Assembly (NCBI GenBank): GCA_045599185.1 | Contig: JAZRVO010000032.1 | Span: 1 to 64,000 of the forward strand | Direction: 5' to 3' | DNA length: 64,000 nt | Origin: UBA1240 sp045599185 | GTDB taxonomy: Bacteria > Spirochaetota > Spirochaetia > Treponematales > Treponemataceae | Shown here: piece after piece, positions 1-8,917 of the stretch | Numbering within the stretch: position 1 is the first letter of the stretch | Layout of the letters: each line of letters starts with the position of its first letter | Made by a program: the position numbers and the translations under genes | The notes under the pieces: model-generated | What the model saw: only the letters and a program-made list of their open reading frames with translations | Told to the model about the DNA's origin: nothing | Database searches by the model: none

Positions 1-1056
1 ATTTATCCAGATTCATATACAGAAGAACAGGCAATAAAACTTGGCGAAGTATCTTTCATCCACTTTGATGCAAAATATCGAGTAACAGATATCACATCTT
101 TGTTTGGAAAAGAATCAAAAGAAATCATAGATGAAAAACGTCAGAATGCTTCTTCTAAAACAAAAACAGATGAAGAACTTAAAAATGAATATTTCGCAGA
201 GCAGAAAAAAGCGGAAACAATAAACACATATAATCGCGGTGATCTTCTTAAGATGCATACTTACAACGATGCCATCCGCAAAACAATTGGCAGTTATGTT
301 CTGTATCCTGGTAAAACAAATGAAGAAAACAATTTCAGTGTTTACGATGAACTTCTTCCAGGCGTTGGCGCGTTTGCAATTAGACCGGGAGATAAAGATG
401 ATTCCAGTGCAGAAGCCTTAAAGAAATTCATTTCGGATATAATCGAGTTCAAGAGCAATCAGTCTACCCGCCAGTATCGTAAGGATTACTTTGAAAATTC
501 TATTATAAAAGGACCGAGTGCTTTGAACAGTTCAACTCAATCAGATGTTGAAAAAAAAGAATATGTTCTTTGTGGAATGATTCGAAATGATTACCTGAAC
601 CATCTTAAGGTAAATCACTATATACCACTTTCAGAAGTCGATTTTGATTATAGATTGAAAAATCCAGGATCACGACTATATTTTTATTATCACGCCATAA
701 AAAATGGTGCAGTTTATTCGCTTCACCCCAATACAGTTGATGCAAAATATTTCTGTGGAACGGTTACAGATTTAGGAAAAACTTCAGAAGTTATCTTAGA
801 GAATTGGAGTGCAGAAATTGAAAAAACAGAATTGGTTTCTGCAGAACAGTTAAAAGTAAAGTTGGCAGAAAATACAAAGTATAAATTAGAAAATCCAAAA
901 GCTGATTTTTATTATCTTGTGACACTCAAAAATATAAAATGGAAAGGGCTTCCAGTTTCTGGTACAACTCAAAAACTTGAAGGTAATGCAAAGAACTTTG
1001 TGGGAAGCCCGTATTCTCCAAAGATTATTGAAAGAATTTTTCCAGCTGTTCAATAA
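1..1056 (+). CDS. Unknown protein, 5' end outside the window
   Basis: The frame is open from the first base, so the gene begins upstream; a TTG at 100 is only an internal codon. About 351 residues are visible, ending in a TAA. The protein is hydrophilic and rich in Lys, Glu and Tyr, with no membrane segment or signal peptide in the visible part. I see no motif I recognise. The C-terminal third has a beta-rich look (YYLVTLKNIKWKGLPVSG). Its codon use (AAA, GAA and TTT-rich) is more AT-biased than the esterase gene that follows, which fits an accessory gene, but that is an impression. The next gene starts about 110 bp downstream, so the two need not be co-transcribed. Function unknown. Confidence 0.75.
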   Translation: MYPDSYTEEQAIKLGEVSFIHFDAKYRVTDITSLFGKESKEIIDEKRQNASSKTKTDEELKNEYFAEQKKAETINTYNRGDLLKMHTYNDAIRKTIGSYVLYPGKTNEENNFSVYDELLPGVGAFAIRPGDKDDSSAEALKKFISDIIEFKSNQSTRQYRKDYFENSIIKGPSALNSSTQSDVEKKEYVLCGMIRNDYLNHLKVNHYIPLSEVDFDYRLKNPGSRLYFYYHAIKNGAVYSLHPNTVDAKYFCGTVTDLGKTSEVILENWSAEIEKTELVSAEQLKVKLAENTKYKLENPKADFYYLVTLKNIKWKGLPVSGTTQKLEGNAKNFVGSPYSPKIIERIFPAVQ

Positions 1057-1166
1057 TTTCATCTGTTATTTTCCAATCCTTCTAACAGACATTGCGTCAA
1101 AACGTTTGCCGTTTTTTAGGATGCTCAAGCCTTTCATTATGTGCTAAACTTTCTGCGGGTGACAAA

Positions 1167-1817
1167 ATGAAAATTATTTCAAGCGAAAATGCCATAAATG
1201 CGCCGGTGTTTGTCTGGGGCGAAGAAAAATCTCACGACCAGTCGGCGGAACAGCTTTTTGAGGCTGTAAAAAAGTTAACCGGCAAACCGTTTTCAATTGC
1301 TTCTTTCAGCGTAACGGACTGGAACGGCCAGTTTTCACCGTGGAAAGCGCCGGCCGTTTTTGGAGATGAAGGTTTTTCTGGAAACGCAGGCGAAACTTTG
1401 AAATATCTGGAAACAGAAATGCTTCCTGCAATAAAAAAAACATTTGCCAAAAGCAAAATCTTTCTTGCCGGCTATTCTCTTGCCGGTTTGTTTTCGCTGT
1501 GGGCGCTTTACGAATCTGCCGCTTTTGACGGTGCCGTCTGCTGTTCTTCTTCCCTGTGGTTTCAAAACTGGAATGAATATGCCGCCGCGCACGAAATTAA
1601 AAAATCGGCCAGCATTTACATGAGCCTTGGAAACCGTGAAGAGAAAACGCGGAACAAAATTATGGCGGCAGTTGGCGAGCGGACAGAAAAGCAGAAAGCC
1701 TTGCTTGTCGGCAGTTCCAAAGTAGAACGGTTCGTTTTTGAATGGAACGAAGGCGGCCACTTTTCGGAACCGCTTTTTAGGCTTGCAAAAGGAATTGCCT
1801 GTATTCTGAATGGTTAG
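1167..1817 (+). CDS. Alpha/beta-hydrolase, putative esterase
   Basis: A protein of about 216 residues with an alpha/beta-hydrolase signature. The nucleophile elbow GYSLAG (GxSxG type) follows a hydrophobic beta strand (KIFLA) near residue 110, and a C-terminal GGHF supplies the likely catalytic His. This resembles the putative esterase (esterase D/IroE-like) group, which hydrolyses acyl or thioester bonds; the substrate cannot be told. No signal peptide, so cytoplasmic. I chose the ATG at 1167 because the upstream in-frame extension from 1092 (MRQNVCRFLGCSS) looks untranslated. The ribosome-binding site there is weak (GCGGGTG). Neighbours give no pathway context. Confidence 0.75.
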   Translation: MKIISSENAINAPVFVWGEEKSHDQSAEQLFEAVKKLTGKPFSIASFSVTDWNGQFSPWKAPAVFGDEGFSGNAGETLKYLETEMLPAIKKTFAKSKIFLAGYSLAGLFSLWALYESAAFDGAVCCSSSLWFQNWNEYAAAHEIKKSASIYMSLGNREEKTRNKIMAAVGERTEKQKALLVGSSKVERFVFEWNEGGHFSEPLFRLAKGIACILNG

Positions 1818-2155
1818 CCTTTTAAAGGCTAATATAAAATCCTTATTTTGCTGATTATATAAAAGAATACTGCACGTAAATTTGGCGCAGACGGTTTGGC
1901 GGCCGTGCTGCGCGGTTTGCATAAAACTTTAGGAACTCATAAATTTTTCACAATATCAATTTTCACCTATTTAAAACAAATTTTCACTCTTCCAAATGCT
2001 GGGCCGTACATTTATAGTTTCTACATAAAGAAAATAAAAAACGGCCGTAAGTTTTCTTTTACATCAAGTGCACAGTTACGTTTAATGGTAAGTGTGTTTA
2101 AAATTTCAGATTGAAAATAGTGTTTTCTGCTGGCTTTTTATTTGGAGGATTATAA
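1818..2155. other. Intergenic region with a palindrome at the esterase stop codon
   Basis: About 340 bp without a gene I can support. It opens with a near-perfect palindrome at 1814-1832 (TTAGCCTTTTAAAGGCTAA) that overlaps the esterase stop codon and could act as a weak terminator. The rest is AT-rich with short inverted AT tracts. A GGAGG at 2143-2147 belongs to the next gene. I see no convincing -35/-10 pair. Confidence 0.4.
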
Positions 2156-2902
2156 ATGAAGAAGTCGTGTTTTGTTTTGGTGGTTGTTTTTGCGTGCAGT
2201 TTGTTTTTCTTTTCCTGCAATGGAAAAAGTACAATAAAGCTGGAAAATGGTTCTGAATATGAACTTGTTGCTGCCGGTAAAAAGGATTTTTTAATCGGCA
2301 AAACTGAAGTGACGCAGGATTTTTACGAAGCCGTAATGGGCGAAAATCCTTCGCACAACAAGCAGCCTGATTTTCCTGCTGAAAATTTAAGCTGGTACGA
2401 TTCACTTGTTTTCTGCAACAAGCTTAGCGCCATTTGCGGCAAAACACCCTGCTATTCCATAAACGGAGAAACCGATGTTTCCAAATGGGATTACGTTCCG
2501 CATCAATATAAACTGATTAAGGCAGAAATTGTTTTTGACGAAACTGCCGACGGCTATCATATTCCTACGATGGAAGAATGGGACTATGCTATTCTTGGCG
2601 GCGAAAATTTAGAATATAGCGGAAGCAATGATCTTGATACCGTTGCATGGACAGACTGTAACGCAGGCGGTTCAAGCCATAAGGTTGCTTCGTTAAAACC
2701 GAACGGTTACGGAATATATGATATGTCCGGCAACGTGTTTGAATGGGTTTGGAGCGTAAGGGATGATGCAAGCCGGTATTGCAGGGGAGGCAGCTGGTTT
2801 GACAGGGGAAATGCAGGCAAATGCACCAATAAGGAACTGAAGTTTGCTTCACAGCAGTCAAAAACAATTGGTATGCGTATTGCATGCAATAAAACCAAAT
2901 AA
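2156..2902 (+). CDS. SUMF1/formylglycine-generating-enzyme-like lipoprotein
   Basis: A 248-residue protein with a lipoprotein signal peptide: basic start MKKS, a hydrophobic run, and a lipobox ending in FFSC near residue 21. The mature part carries the SUMF1/FGE-sulfatase fold signature: IGKTEVTQDFYEAVMG, ENLSWYDSLVFCNKLS, IPTMEEWDYA, and a C-terminal GGSWFDRG with GMRIA at the end. Family members either oxidise a sulfatase Cys to formylglycine or are non-catalytic relatives. I see no sulfatase nearby, so a surface-exposed binding or structural role is as likely as catalysis. A GGAGG 8 bp before the ATG supports the start. It is transcribed towards the AraC gene, with a hairpin between them. 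Confidence 0.85.
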   Translation: MKKSCFVLVVVFACSLFFFSCNGKSTIKLENGSEYELVAAGKKDFLIGKTEVTQDFYEAVMGENPSHNKQPDFPAENLSWYDSLVFCNKLSAICGKTPCYSINGETDVSKWDYVPHQYKLIKAEIVFDETADGYHIPTMEEWDYAILGGENLEYSGSNDLDTVAWTDCNAGGSSHKVASLKPNGYGIYDMSGNVFEWVWSVRDDASRYCRGGSWFDRGNAGKCTNKELKFASQQSKTIGMRIACNKTK

Positions 2903-2954
2903 GGTGAATTAAAAATAACCAGAATTAATAAAAAAATATGTAAAAATAATGAAA

Positions 2955-3010
2955 GCAGCCCCGGCAGGCGTTTAAGCAAAAAAGCTGAACGTTTGCCAGG
3001 GCTTGCCGGT
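2955..3010. terminator. Imperfect hairpin between convergent genes
   Basis: GGCAGGCGTTTAAGC (2963-2977) can pair imperfectly with GCTGAACGTTTGCC (2984-2997) around an A-rich loop. It sits between the convergent SUMF1 and AraC genes. There is no strong T-run, so termination is an inference. Confidence 0.4.
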
Positions 3011-3021
3011 TTATGGAATGC

Positions 3022-3855
3022 TTACTCATTCTTCCTGATTTGCTGGGGCGTACGGTTAAAGGTTTTCTTAAAATCCCTTATAAATCCTTTGTAATCCCTT
3101 ACGCCGTTTTCTTCAAGAATTACGGAAATTTTCCGGTCTGTGTTCCGTAAATCGCCGTAAATTGAAGCAATTCTAAGGCTCATAAGGTATTTGTTGATTG
3201 TTGTGCCCGTATACTGCTTAAAAATCCTGCACAAATGTTCTTCGCTAACATTAATGGTAGAAGCAATTTCTGCAAGCAAAAGGTTTTTCCTGAAATTTTT
3301 TTCAAGATAGGCAATTACAGGCGAAATGCGTTTAATTCCGCTTCGGGAACAGTTAAGGTTTGCCATGGATTTTTCCTGAATGCGGTAATCTTTTATCAGC
3401 ATGTAGAATAAATCATACATAAGTGAAACAAATTTAATCCTGCACCCGGCTTCGTCCCTATCAAGAATTTCTTTCATTTTCAAAAGTTCGTCACCGGCTT
3501 TTTTTGCCTGTTCGCCTTCAAAAAAAGTATCAAAAAAATACGAAGGCATTGAAGCATCGATTCCGGTAAATGCGCTTAGCGGAACCTGAAGCAGAAGGTA
3601 TTTTACCGTTCCCTGAAGCCTTGTTGAATGAATTTCTTCTGAATTGATGATGGCAAGCTGGCCTGCTGATAAAACCATTTGCCGGCCTTCTACAAACAGA
3701 TCCATTTTTCCTTCTATTATATAAATTAATTCAATGTGGTTGTGCCAGTGAAAGGGTGAATAAAAATTGTAGTCAACAACAAGATCAAAGCGAATGATGA
3801 ACTGCATTTCAAACTGCTTTTTATGCAGAATGTCTTCACATTTATATTCTTCCAT
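3022..3855 (-). CDS. AraC-family transcriptional regulator
   Basis: A 277-residue regulator with the usual two-part layout. An N-terminal cupin-like sensor domain (HWHNHIELIYIIEGKMDLFV, around residues 37-56) is followed by a C-terminal double helix-turn-helix. The first helix-turn-helix is around LAEIASTINVSEEHLCRIFK and the second ends with RTPQQIRKNE. The His-rich cupin strand typically marks sugar-responsive activators. It is divergent from the MsmK-like ATPase gene, with a 215-bp shared upstream region, so it may control that gene; that link is inference. Its 3' end converges on the SUMF1 gene. Confidence 0.88.
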   Translation of the reverse strand: MEEYKCEDILHKKQFEMQFIIRFDLVVDYNFYSPFHWHNHIELIYIIEGKMDLFVEGRQMVLSAGQLAIINSEEIHSTRLQGTVKYLLLQVPLSAFTGIDASMPSYFFDTFFEGEQAKKAGDELLKMKEILDRDEAGCRIKFVSLMYDLFYMLIKDYRIQEKSMANLNCSRSGIKRISPVIAYLEKNFRKNLLLAEIASTINVSEEHLCRIFKQYTGTTINKYLMSLRIASIYGDLRNTDRKISVILEENGVRDYKGFIRDFKKTFNRTPQQIRKNE

Positions 3856-4009
3856 GTTATTCCCCAGATATTAGCTTTTTAATTGTAAAATAAATTTCGG
3901 TTTTTTCAAATTATATTGCTTTTGCAGGAATCTGTGCTGCAAAAAAAGGGCAGGGCACACGCTTTCTTGCATCCTGCTAAAAAAAATTAAATATTTTGAA
4001 AAAAAATGT

Positions 4010-4038
4010 TTGACAGATGGTAATTTATGCCTTAATCT
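4010..4038 (+). promoter_or_regulatory. Sigma-70-type promoter of the MsmK-like ATPase gene
   Basis: TTGACA at 4010-4015, a 17-bp spacer and TAATCT at 4033-4038. It is followed by AAGGAGG at about 4058-4064, just ahead of the TTG start at 4071. The -35 is a perfect consensus match. Confidence 0.65.
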
Positions 4039-4070
4039 GAATACATAAAATAATTCTAAGGAGGCCGTAA

Positions 4071-5183
4071 TTGGCTAAAGTAGAACTCAAAGGCATCGGA
4101 AAAGTTTACGATGGCAACGTTCGTGCTGTTGACAATGCTAACATCGTTGTTGAAGACCGCGAATTCGTTGTTTTCGTAGGACCTTCTGGTTGTGGTAAGT
4201 CTACAACCCTGCGCATGGTTGCAGGTCTTGAAGACATCACTGAGGGTGAACTCTACATCGATGGTGAATTGATGAATGATGTTCCACCAAAAGATCGTAA
4301 CATTGCAATGGTATTCCAAAACTATGCTTTGTATCCTCATATGACTGTATATGATAACATGGCATTTGGTTTGAAAATTCGCAAAACAGACAAAGCTGAA
4401 ATCGAACGCCGTGTTCGCGAAGCTGGACGCATTCTTGACATTGAAAAATTGTTAGACAGAAAGCCGAAAGCTCTTTCTGGTGGTCAGCGTCAGCGTGTTG
4501 CTGTTGGACGTGCAATTGTTCGTAATCCAAAAGTATTCCTTTTTGATGAACCTTTGTCAAACCTTGACGCAAAACTTCGTGTTCAGATGCGTGCAGAAAT
4601 TTCTGACTTGCACCACCGTTTGAATGCTACAATGATTTACGTAACCCACGACCAGGTTGAAGCTATGACCATGGGTGACAAGATTGTTGTTATGAAAGAC
4701 GGTAAAGTACAGCAGATTGGTTCTCCATTGTATTTGTACAACCACCCAATCAACAAGTTTGTTGCTGGATTCATTGGTTCGCCGCCAATGAACTTCTTGA
4801 CCGTTAAAATCGTAGAAAAAGGCGGTCAGCTTGTTGCAGACGAAGGAACATTTGAAATCGTTCCAACCGCTGAACAGGCAAAAGCACTCAAAAACTATGT
4901 TGGAAAAGAAGTTTACTTCGGTATCCGTCCAGAAGATCTTGCATTCCAGGAAACTCCTGCGGCTACAAACAATATGCAGATGAAAGTTTCTGTTATTGAA
5001 CCACTTGGTGCTGAGACCAACTTGTTCGTAACAACGAAGACTCAGTCTCTTACTGCTCGCTGTAAGCCTGACTACAAATATACAATCGGTGAAACCGTTA
5101 ACTTTGTACCAGCTATGGAAAAGAGCAAATTCTTTGACAAAGACACAGAACTCAACATCTGTGAAACACCTACTTCAGAGTAG
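4071..5183 (+). CDS. ugpC: MsmK/UgpC-type ABC sugar transporter ATP-binding protein
   Basis: A 370-residue ATPase of the carbohydrate (CUT1) ABC class. Walker A GPSGCGKS lies near residue 38, the signature LSGGQRQRVAVGRA near 135, Walker B as VFLFDEPLSNLD, and the switch His in TMIYVTHDQ. The C-terminal third is the MalK-type regulatory OB/TOBE domain (YFGIRPEDL). It starts at a TTG directly after a strong AAGGAGG. It stands alone with its own promoter and terminator, as expected for the shared ATPases that energise several sugar importers. The sugar system at 31.4-34.7 kb lacks an ATPase, so this is its likely partner (inference). Codons look more biased than in neighbouring genes, suggesting high expression. 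msmK would be an equally fitting symbol. Confidence 0.92.
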   Translation: MAKVELKGIGKVYDGNVRAVDNANIVVEDREFVVFVGPSGCGKSTTLRMVAGLEDITEGELYIDGELMNDVPPKDRNIAMVFQNYALYPHMTVYDNMAFGLKIRKTDKAEIERRVREAGRILDIEKLLDRKPKALSGGQRQRVAVGRAIVRNPKVFLFDEPLSNLDAKLRVQMRAEISDLHHRLNATMIYVTHDQVEAMTMGDKIVVMKDGKVQQIGSPLYLYNHPINKFVAGFIGSPPMNFLTVKIVEKGGQLVADEGTFEIVPTAEQAKALKNYVGKEVYFGIRPEDLAFQETPAATNNMQMKVSVIEPLGAETNLFVTTKTQSLTARCKPDYKYTIGETVNFVPAMEKSKFFDKDTELNICETPTSE

Positions 5184-5202
5184 TTGACCTTTGTTGAAAG
5201 GA

Positions 5203-5236
5203 AAACCCGGCGCATTTACTGTGCCGGGTTTTTTAT
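5203..5236 (+). terminator. Rho-independent terminator after the MsmK-like gene
   Basis: Stem AACCCGGCGCA / TGTGCCGGGTT with a short loop and a trailing T-run (TTTTTTA), 20 bp past the stop codon. Confidence 0.85.
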
Positions 5237-5276
5237 TTTATACAACTTATACGGCAAAGCCCATGTTGTAAAAAAC

Positions 5277-5348
5277 GGGGGCTTTTTTTCATGGCAGGGA
5301 CTGGCTTAAGACCGTTTTTATAATATTCAATTAAACTCGGCATTCTGC
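5277..5348 (+). repeat. Half copy of the dispersed palindromic repeat (copy A)
   Basis: Contains the right-half hallmarks shared with the copies at 14.2, 29.0 and 47.4 kb: a T-run, then CATGGCAGGGACTGGCTTAA, then an AT-rich stretch ending in AAACTCGGCATTCTG. The matching left arm is not clearly present, so this is a degenerate or half element. It lies between convergent genes. Confidence 0.6.
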
Positions 5349-5363
5349 CTGTAAGTAGGCAAT

Positions 5364-5404
5364 AAAAAACCCGCATCTGCTTTTTGCTTTTGCGGGTTTT
5401 TTTT
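5364..5404. terminator. Bidirectional terminator between convergent genes
   Basis: AAAAACCCGCA and TGCGGGTTTTT arms around a 15-base pyrimidine-rich loop, with an A-run on one side and a T-run on the other. It serves the nuclease gene on the minus strand and backs up the plus-strand terminator at 5203. Confidence 0.8.
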
Positions 5405-5448
5405 ACAGTTTTTGTGTTTTATAAATTGCGTTACGCTTTTAAGCTTTC

Positions 5449-7341
5449 CTAAACTGCCAGAAAATTTACCAGCTGTTTTGGAATGTCAATTTTAGAAACC
5501 TTCAGATTAAGTTCCTGATTCAGCTGCATTTTGCCGTTCAGTGCAATCTGGGTTTCCATTGCCAGTTCCGGAATAAGGACTACGGCAGTTTTTTCCTTCA
5601 GTTCAACAACAATACCAGTACCTTCCCACTGTGGATTCTGGTACAGGAAGCACAGCGTCCAGTGCAGGTTGCTTTTCCGTTCTGCCTTAACCGCCGCACC
5701 GCTTGCCGCGTCACCGGCACTAATGCGTTCCAAAACCGTGTCTTTGTCCAAAAGCGGCTTACCGTCTATAAATCCGCGCAGCTGCTGGTGGGCAACAAGG
5801 TCGCTGTAACGGCGCAGAGGGCTTGTAACCTGGCTGTACATGCCGATACCCAGCCCGGAATGCATGGAAGGCGTTATACCCACGCTTCTTGAATGCATAG
5901 ACCTTCGCAGCCTGTACTGACCGGCCAAACCTTCCGGCAGTTCCTTGGGTAAATCCGGGGCATCCTGACTTACGTAAGGAAATGGTATGTTATTTTTGAA
6001 TGCAAAACGAGCCGCGCCTTCGCCTGCCAGAAGCATCATTTCTCGCACCATTTCGGAAGCCTTTGTGCTTTTAATTGTTGTAAAACTAACTTTAGGTTCA
6101 GCATTTGCTTCGCCTTTTTCTATGTTAATGTGCACTTCGGGCAGTGTAATAGAAACGGCACCGGCTTTTTTACGCCTTTCTTCGTTTGCAATGGCAATTC
6201 TGAACAAAGGTGCTAAATCCGGCGAATCGCACATTTCGCTGGCTTCTTCGTAAGTAAGGCGTTTAACCTTCAGTCTTGTCTTAAACACGTTTGTATCGGC
6301 AATTGCATTGTTCTCATCCAGCTTTATTCTAAAACTCAGCGCGTTAGACCATTCTTCCAAGCCCAAAGCGTAGTCCGCAAGGGATTCTTCTGCAAGCATA
6401 CGGGCAGCACCTTCCGGTATGTAAAGGGTTGAACCGCGGTTACGGGCTGCAATGTCAATGGCCGAATCTGGCAGAACGGTAGAAGCCGGGTCTGCAATGT
6501 GAACCCACAAATATTCACCGTCAAAAGCAACGGCGTCATCCGGGTCGGCGCTCCAGCTGTTGTCAATTGCAAAAGCCGTGTGCTCAATGGTCAGGCGTTC
6601 TTCGGCCGGCGGATGGCTAAGCTGCTGGTTTGCAGACTGCATGGAAACACCCCAGCGGCTTGGAAACGGATTTTTATAATACGGCCAGAACTGACAGTCC
6701 AGAAGCACTTTATGCGCGGTTTCGTCAGTTTCGGTAAGCCCGGCTTCTTTAAGCACTCTGGATTTTGCAGTTTTGCCCAACGCAAGGGCTTCAACTTCCT
6801 GCATGTATTTGGCATCGTCGCTGGTGTAGGGCTGCTTTGCCTTTATGTGCTCTACGCATGTTCTGCGCAAAGATTCTTCCATGTCCTTTTCATTGGATTT
6901 TTTCTCTAAAATCTCTATCTGCTCTTTAGAACGGCAGCAGAAAAGAATGTCCGTTTCAGTCGATTTTTCTTCAAATAAAAAAGAATTCTTTAAAAAACAG
7001 TAATAAGCCCAGGCCTTTGGTGCTTCAAAATCACCAAAAACAAGTTCGGCAAGTTCGCTTAAAGCCACTGCCGAATCATCTTCGCCGTAAAGTTCGTAGG
7101 CTTCCTGCATAGGCTGCCGGTAATCCTGCGCCTGTTCCTGCAAAGTTTGGGCAAAAGTTACAACGGCCTTTATGTCGCTAACCGGGCCTTTGTGCAAAAG
7201 AACAATGTCCTTTGCGCGCACATTCTGGCTGGCTGGCTGCATTTTAGGACCGGTAACAAAATTTATCGTGAATTTGTCGCCGCATTCCGCAATAACGGCT
7301 GGCTGATTTTTATAAATTACAAGTGAACCTTTTGAAAACAT
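5449..7341 (-). CDS. RNase II/RNase R-type exoribonuclease (RNB domain)
   Basis: A 630-residue RNB-domain protein. The catalytic block DNSWSADPDDAVAFDG, in the middle of the protein, carries the Asp cluster that binds Mg2+ and cleaves RNA 3' to 5'. A later block (RRSMHSRSVGITPSMHSG, then TSPLRRYSDLVAHQQL) matches the conserved RNB C-terminal motif. The last 60 residues are S1-like (GTGIVVELKEKTAVVLIPE). The N-terminus is not a typical cold-shock tandem, so it is closer to RNase II-like spirochaetal proteins than to RNase R. Cytoplasmic RNA turnover is the expected role. There is no Shine-Dalgarno sequence: the -10 box lies 5 nt before the ATG, suggesting a leaderless transcript. Confidence 0.85.
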   Translation of the reverse strand: MFSKGSLVIYKNQPAVIAECGDKFTINFVTGPKMQPASQNVRAKDIVLLHKGPVSDIKAVVTFAQTLQEQAQDYRQPMQEAYELYGEDDSAVALSELAELVFGDFEAPKAWAYYCFLKNSFLFEEKSTETDILFCCRSKEQIEILEKKSNEKDMEESLRRTCVEHIKAKQPYTSDDAKYMQEVEALALGKTAKSRVLKEAGLTETDETAHKVLLDCQFWPYYKNPFPSRWGVSMQSANQQLSHPPAEERLTIEHTAFAIDNSWSADPDDAVAFDGEYLWVHIADPASTVLPDSAIDIAARNRGSTLYIPEGAARMLAEESLADYALGLEEWSNALSFRIKLDENNAIADTNVFKTRLKVKRLTYEEASEMCDSPDLAPLFRIAIANEERRKKAGAVSITLPEVHINIEKGEANAEPKVSFTTIKSTKASEMVREMMLLAGEGAARFAFKNNIPFPYVSQDAPDLPKELPEGLAGQYRLRRSMHSRSVGITPSMHSGLGIGMYSQVTSPLRRYSDLVAHQQLRGFIDGKPLLDKDTVLERISAGDAASGAAVKAERKSNLHWTLCFLYQNPQWEGTGIVVELKEKTAVVLIPELAMETQIALNGKMQLNQELNLKVSKIDIPKQLVNFLAV

Positions 7342-7346
7342 AGCAC

Positions 7347-7376
7347 ATTATATAGAAGAAATTGTGTTGTTTTCAA
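7347..7376 (-). promoter_or_regulatory. Promoter of the RNB gene, likely leaderless
   Basis: On the minus strand, TTGAAA (7376-7371), an 18-bp spacer and TATAAT (7352-7347), with the ATG at 7341 only 5 nt downstream. Transcription would start at or next to the ATG. Confidence 0.55.
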
Positions 7377-7486
7377 GTTACGGGCGTGCTGAAAAAACGG
7401 CAATTTTGCCGCATTGCGTAAGGTTTCATGTTTTAAGTTATTGCCATAAAACAAATTATTGACCGTACCCATGTGCATTACTTATA

Positions 7487-7516
7487 TTTACAAATTGACG
7501 CGCATTACTATATAAT
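7487..7516 (+). promoter_or_regulatory. Promoter of lysC-dapB
   Basis: TTTACA at 7487-7492, an 18-bp spacer and TATAAT at 7511-7516. The leader to the ATG at 7563 is only about 40 nt, so there is no room for a lysine riboswitch. Confidence 0.5.
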
Positions 7517-7562
7517 GCCAAATAACGCAATTTATAAAAATGTTTACGTTTGAGAGGTTTCT

Positions 7563-8891
7563 ATGATTGTTATGAAATTTGGCGGTTCTTCCGTTGCAAA
7601 TGCAGAACGCATTAAACACGTTGCATCAATTATTAAAGCTTATGCCGACCAGCGCCCTGCTGTTGTACTTTCGGCCATGGGCGACACTACCGATTTTTTG
7701 CTGGAAGCTGCCGAAACTGCTTTGCACGGCACTGTTGACATTTCAAATGTTGAAAAACTTCACCGTGACACGGCAAAAGAACTTGGCGTAGAAATTGAAC
7801 CGATTAACAGCCTGCTTGAAGAACTCAAGTTCCTTCTTACCGGCATTTCTATGCTGCATGAACTTACCAAACGTACGCGCGACTATCTTGTATCTTTCGG
7901 CGAACGCATGAGTGTCCGCATGATGTCTGCATACCTTAATGCAAACGGAACATCTGCCCAGTTTTATGATGCGTGGGACGTTGGTTTCGTTTCCGATTCA
8001 AACTTCATGTCGGCAGAGCTTCTTGACGAAGTATGGAAAACAATTCCTGAACATTTGGGCGATTTTGCCAGCGGAAAGGATAACCGCATTCCGATTATTA
8101 CAGGCTTTATTGCAAAAGACAAAAACGGCTATATTACAACCCTTGGCCGCGGCGGCAGCGACCTGACTGCAACCATGATTGGTTCTGCAATGCAGGCAAA
8201 AGAAGTGCAGACCTGGAAGGACGTAGACGGAATTTTGACCGCCGACCCGAGATCCGTTAAAAACGTACATTCAGTGCCGGAAGTAACTTACGACGAAGCA
8301 GCGGAACTTGCCTATTACGGTGCTCAGGTACTTCATCCGCGTTCAATGAATCCTTGCCGCGTGCACCAGACACCGGTTCGCGTAAAGAACTCTTACAACA
8401 TCGATTCCCCAGGTTCACTTATTGTTGGCCAGCACAGCGGCGAAAAACCGCCTGTAACCGCAATTACTTCAAAAAAAGGTGCAACACTTATTGACGTTGT
8501 TTCTACACGCATGCTTGGCCAGCCCGGCTTTATGGCACACGTTTTCAACCAGTTCCTTAAGTGGGAAATAAGCATCGACATGATTGCTACATCAGAAGTT
8601 TCTGTTTCGCTTACAATCAACACCGATAAATCGCTTGACGGCTTAAAGGAAGATTTGCAGCGTTATGCTTCAATTGACATTAAACAGAACAAGTCAATCG
8701 TTACGATTATTTGCGATGTTGCCCGTTCAAGCGAAATTCTTGAAGCAGCTTTTGATGCCTTGCTGCGCGAAAAGATTAACGTTCAGATGATTAGTCAGGG
8801 TGCTTCTAAAGTAAACATCAGCATGATTGTTGATGACAATGAAGCAGGACGAGTTGTACAGATTTTGCACGACGAGTTTTTTGGTGCCTAG
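7563..8891 (+). CDS. lysC: Aspartate kinase
   Basis: A 442-residue monofunctional aspartokinase, which phosphorylates aspartate as the first step towards lysine/diaminopimelate, threonine and methionine. The N-terminal KFGGSSV motif (residues 5-11) and LGRGGSDLTATMIG (about 198-211) mark the amino-acid-kinase fold. The C-terminal 150 residues form the tandem ACT regulatory region (MIATSEVSVSLTI, then MISQGASKVNISMIV). The length suits class III (LysC-type) enzymes. An AGAGG lies upstream of the ATG. It is 26 bp ahead of dapB, so the two probably form an operon for diaminopimelate supply to peptidoglycan. Confidence 0.95.
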   Translation: MIVMKFGGSSVANAERIKHVASIIKAYADQRPAVVLSAMGDTTDFLLEAAETALHGTVDISNVEKLHRDTAKELGVEIEPINSLLEELKFLLTGISMLHELTKRTRDYLVSFGERMSVRMMSAYLNANGTSAQFYDAWDVGFVSDSNFMSAELLDEVWKTIPEHLGDFASGKDNRIPIITGFIAKDKNGYITTLGRGGSDLTATMIGSAMQAKEVQTWKDVDGILTADPRSVKNVHSVPEVTYDEAAELAYYGAQVLHPRSMNPCRVHQTPVRVKNSYNIDSPGSLIVGQHSGEKPPVTAITSKKGATLIDVVSTRMLGQPGFMAHVFNQFLKWEISIDMIATSEVSVSLTINTDKSLDGLKEDLQRYASIDIKQNKSIVTIICDVARSSEILEAAFDALLREKINVQMISQGASKVNISMIVDDNEAGRVVQILHDEFFGA

Positions 8892-8917
8892 GCGCACGTA
8901 ACATTTAGGAGAATTTT

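Noticed and set aside
1335..1922. 195-codon frame on the minus strand opposite the esterase gene
   Set aside because: The plus-strand frame has a catalytic motif and a better codon pattern; the minus frame is Phe/Arg/Lys-rich without motifs, so it is a shadow.
7517..7562. Lysine riboswitch before lysC
   Set aside because: Only about 46 nt lie between the -10 box and the ATG, far less than the aptamer needs.
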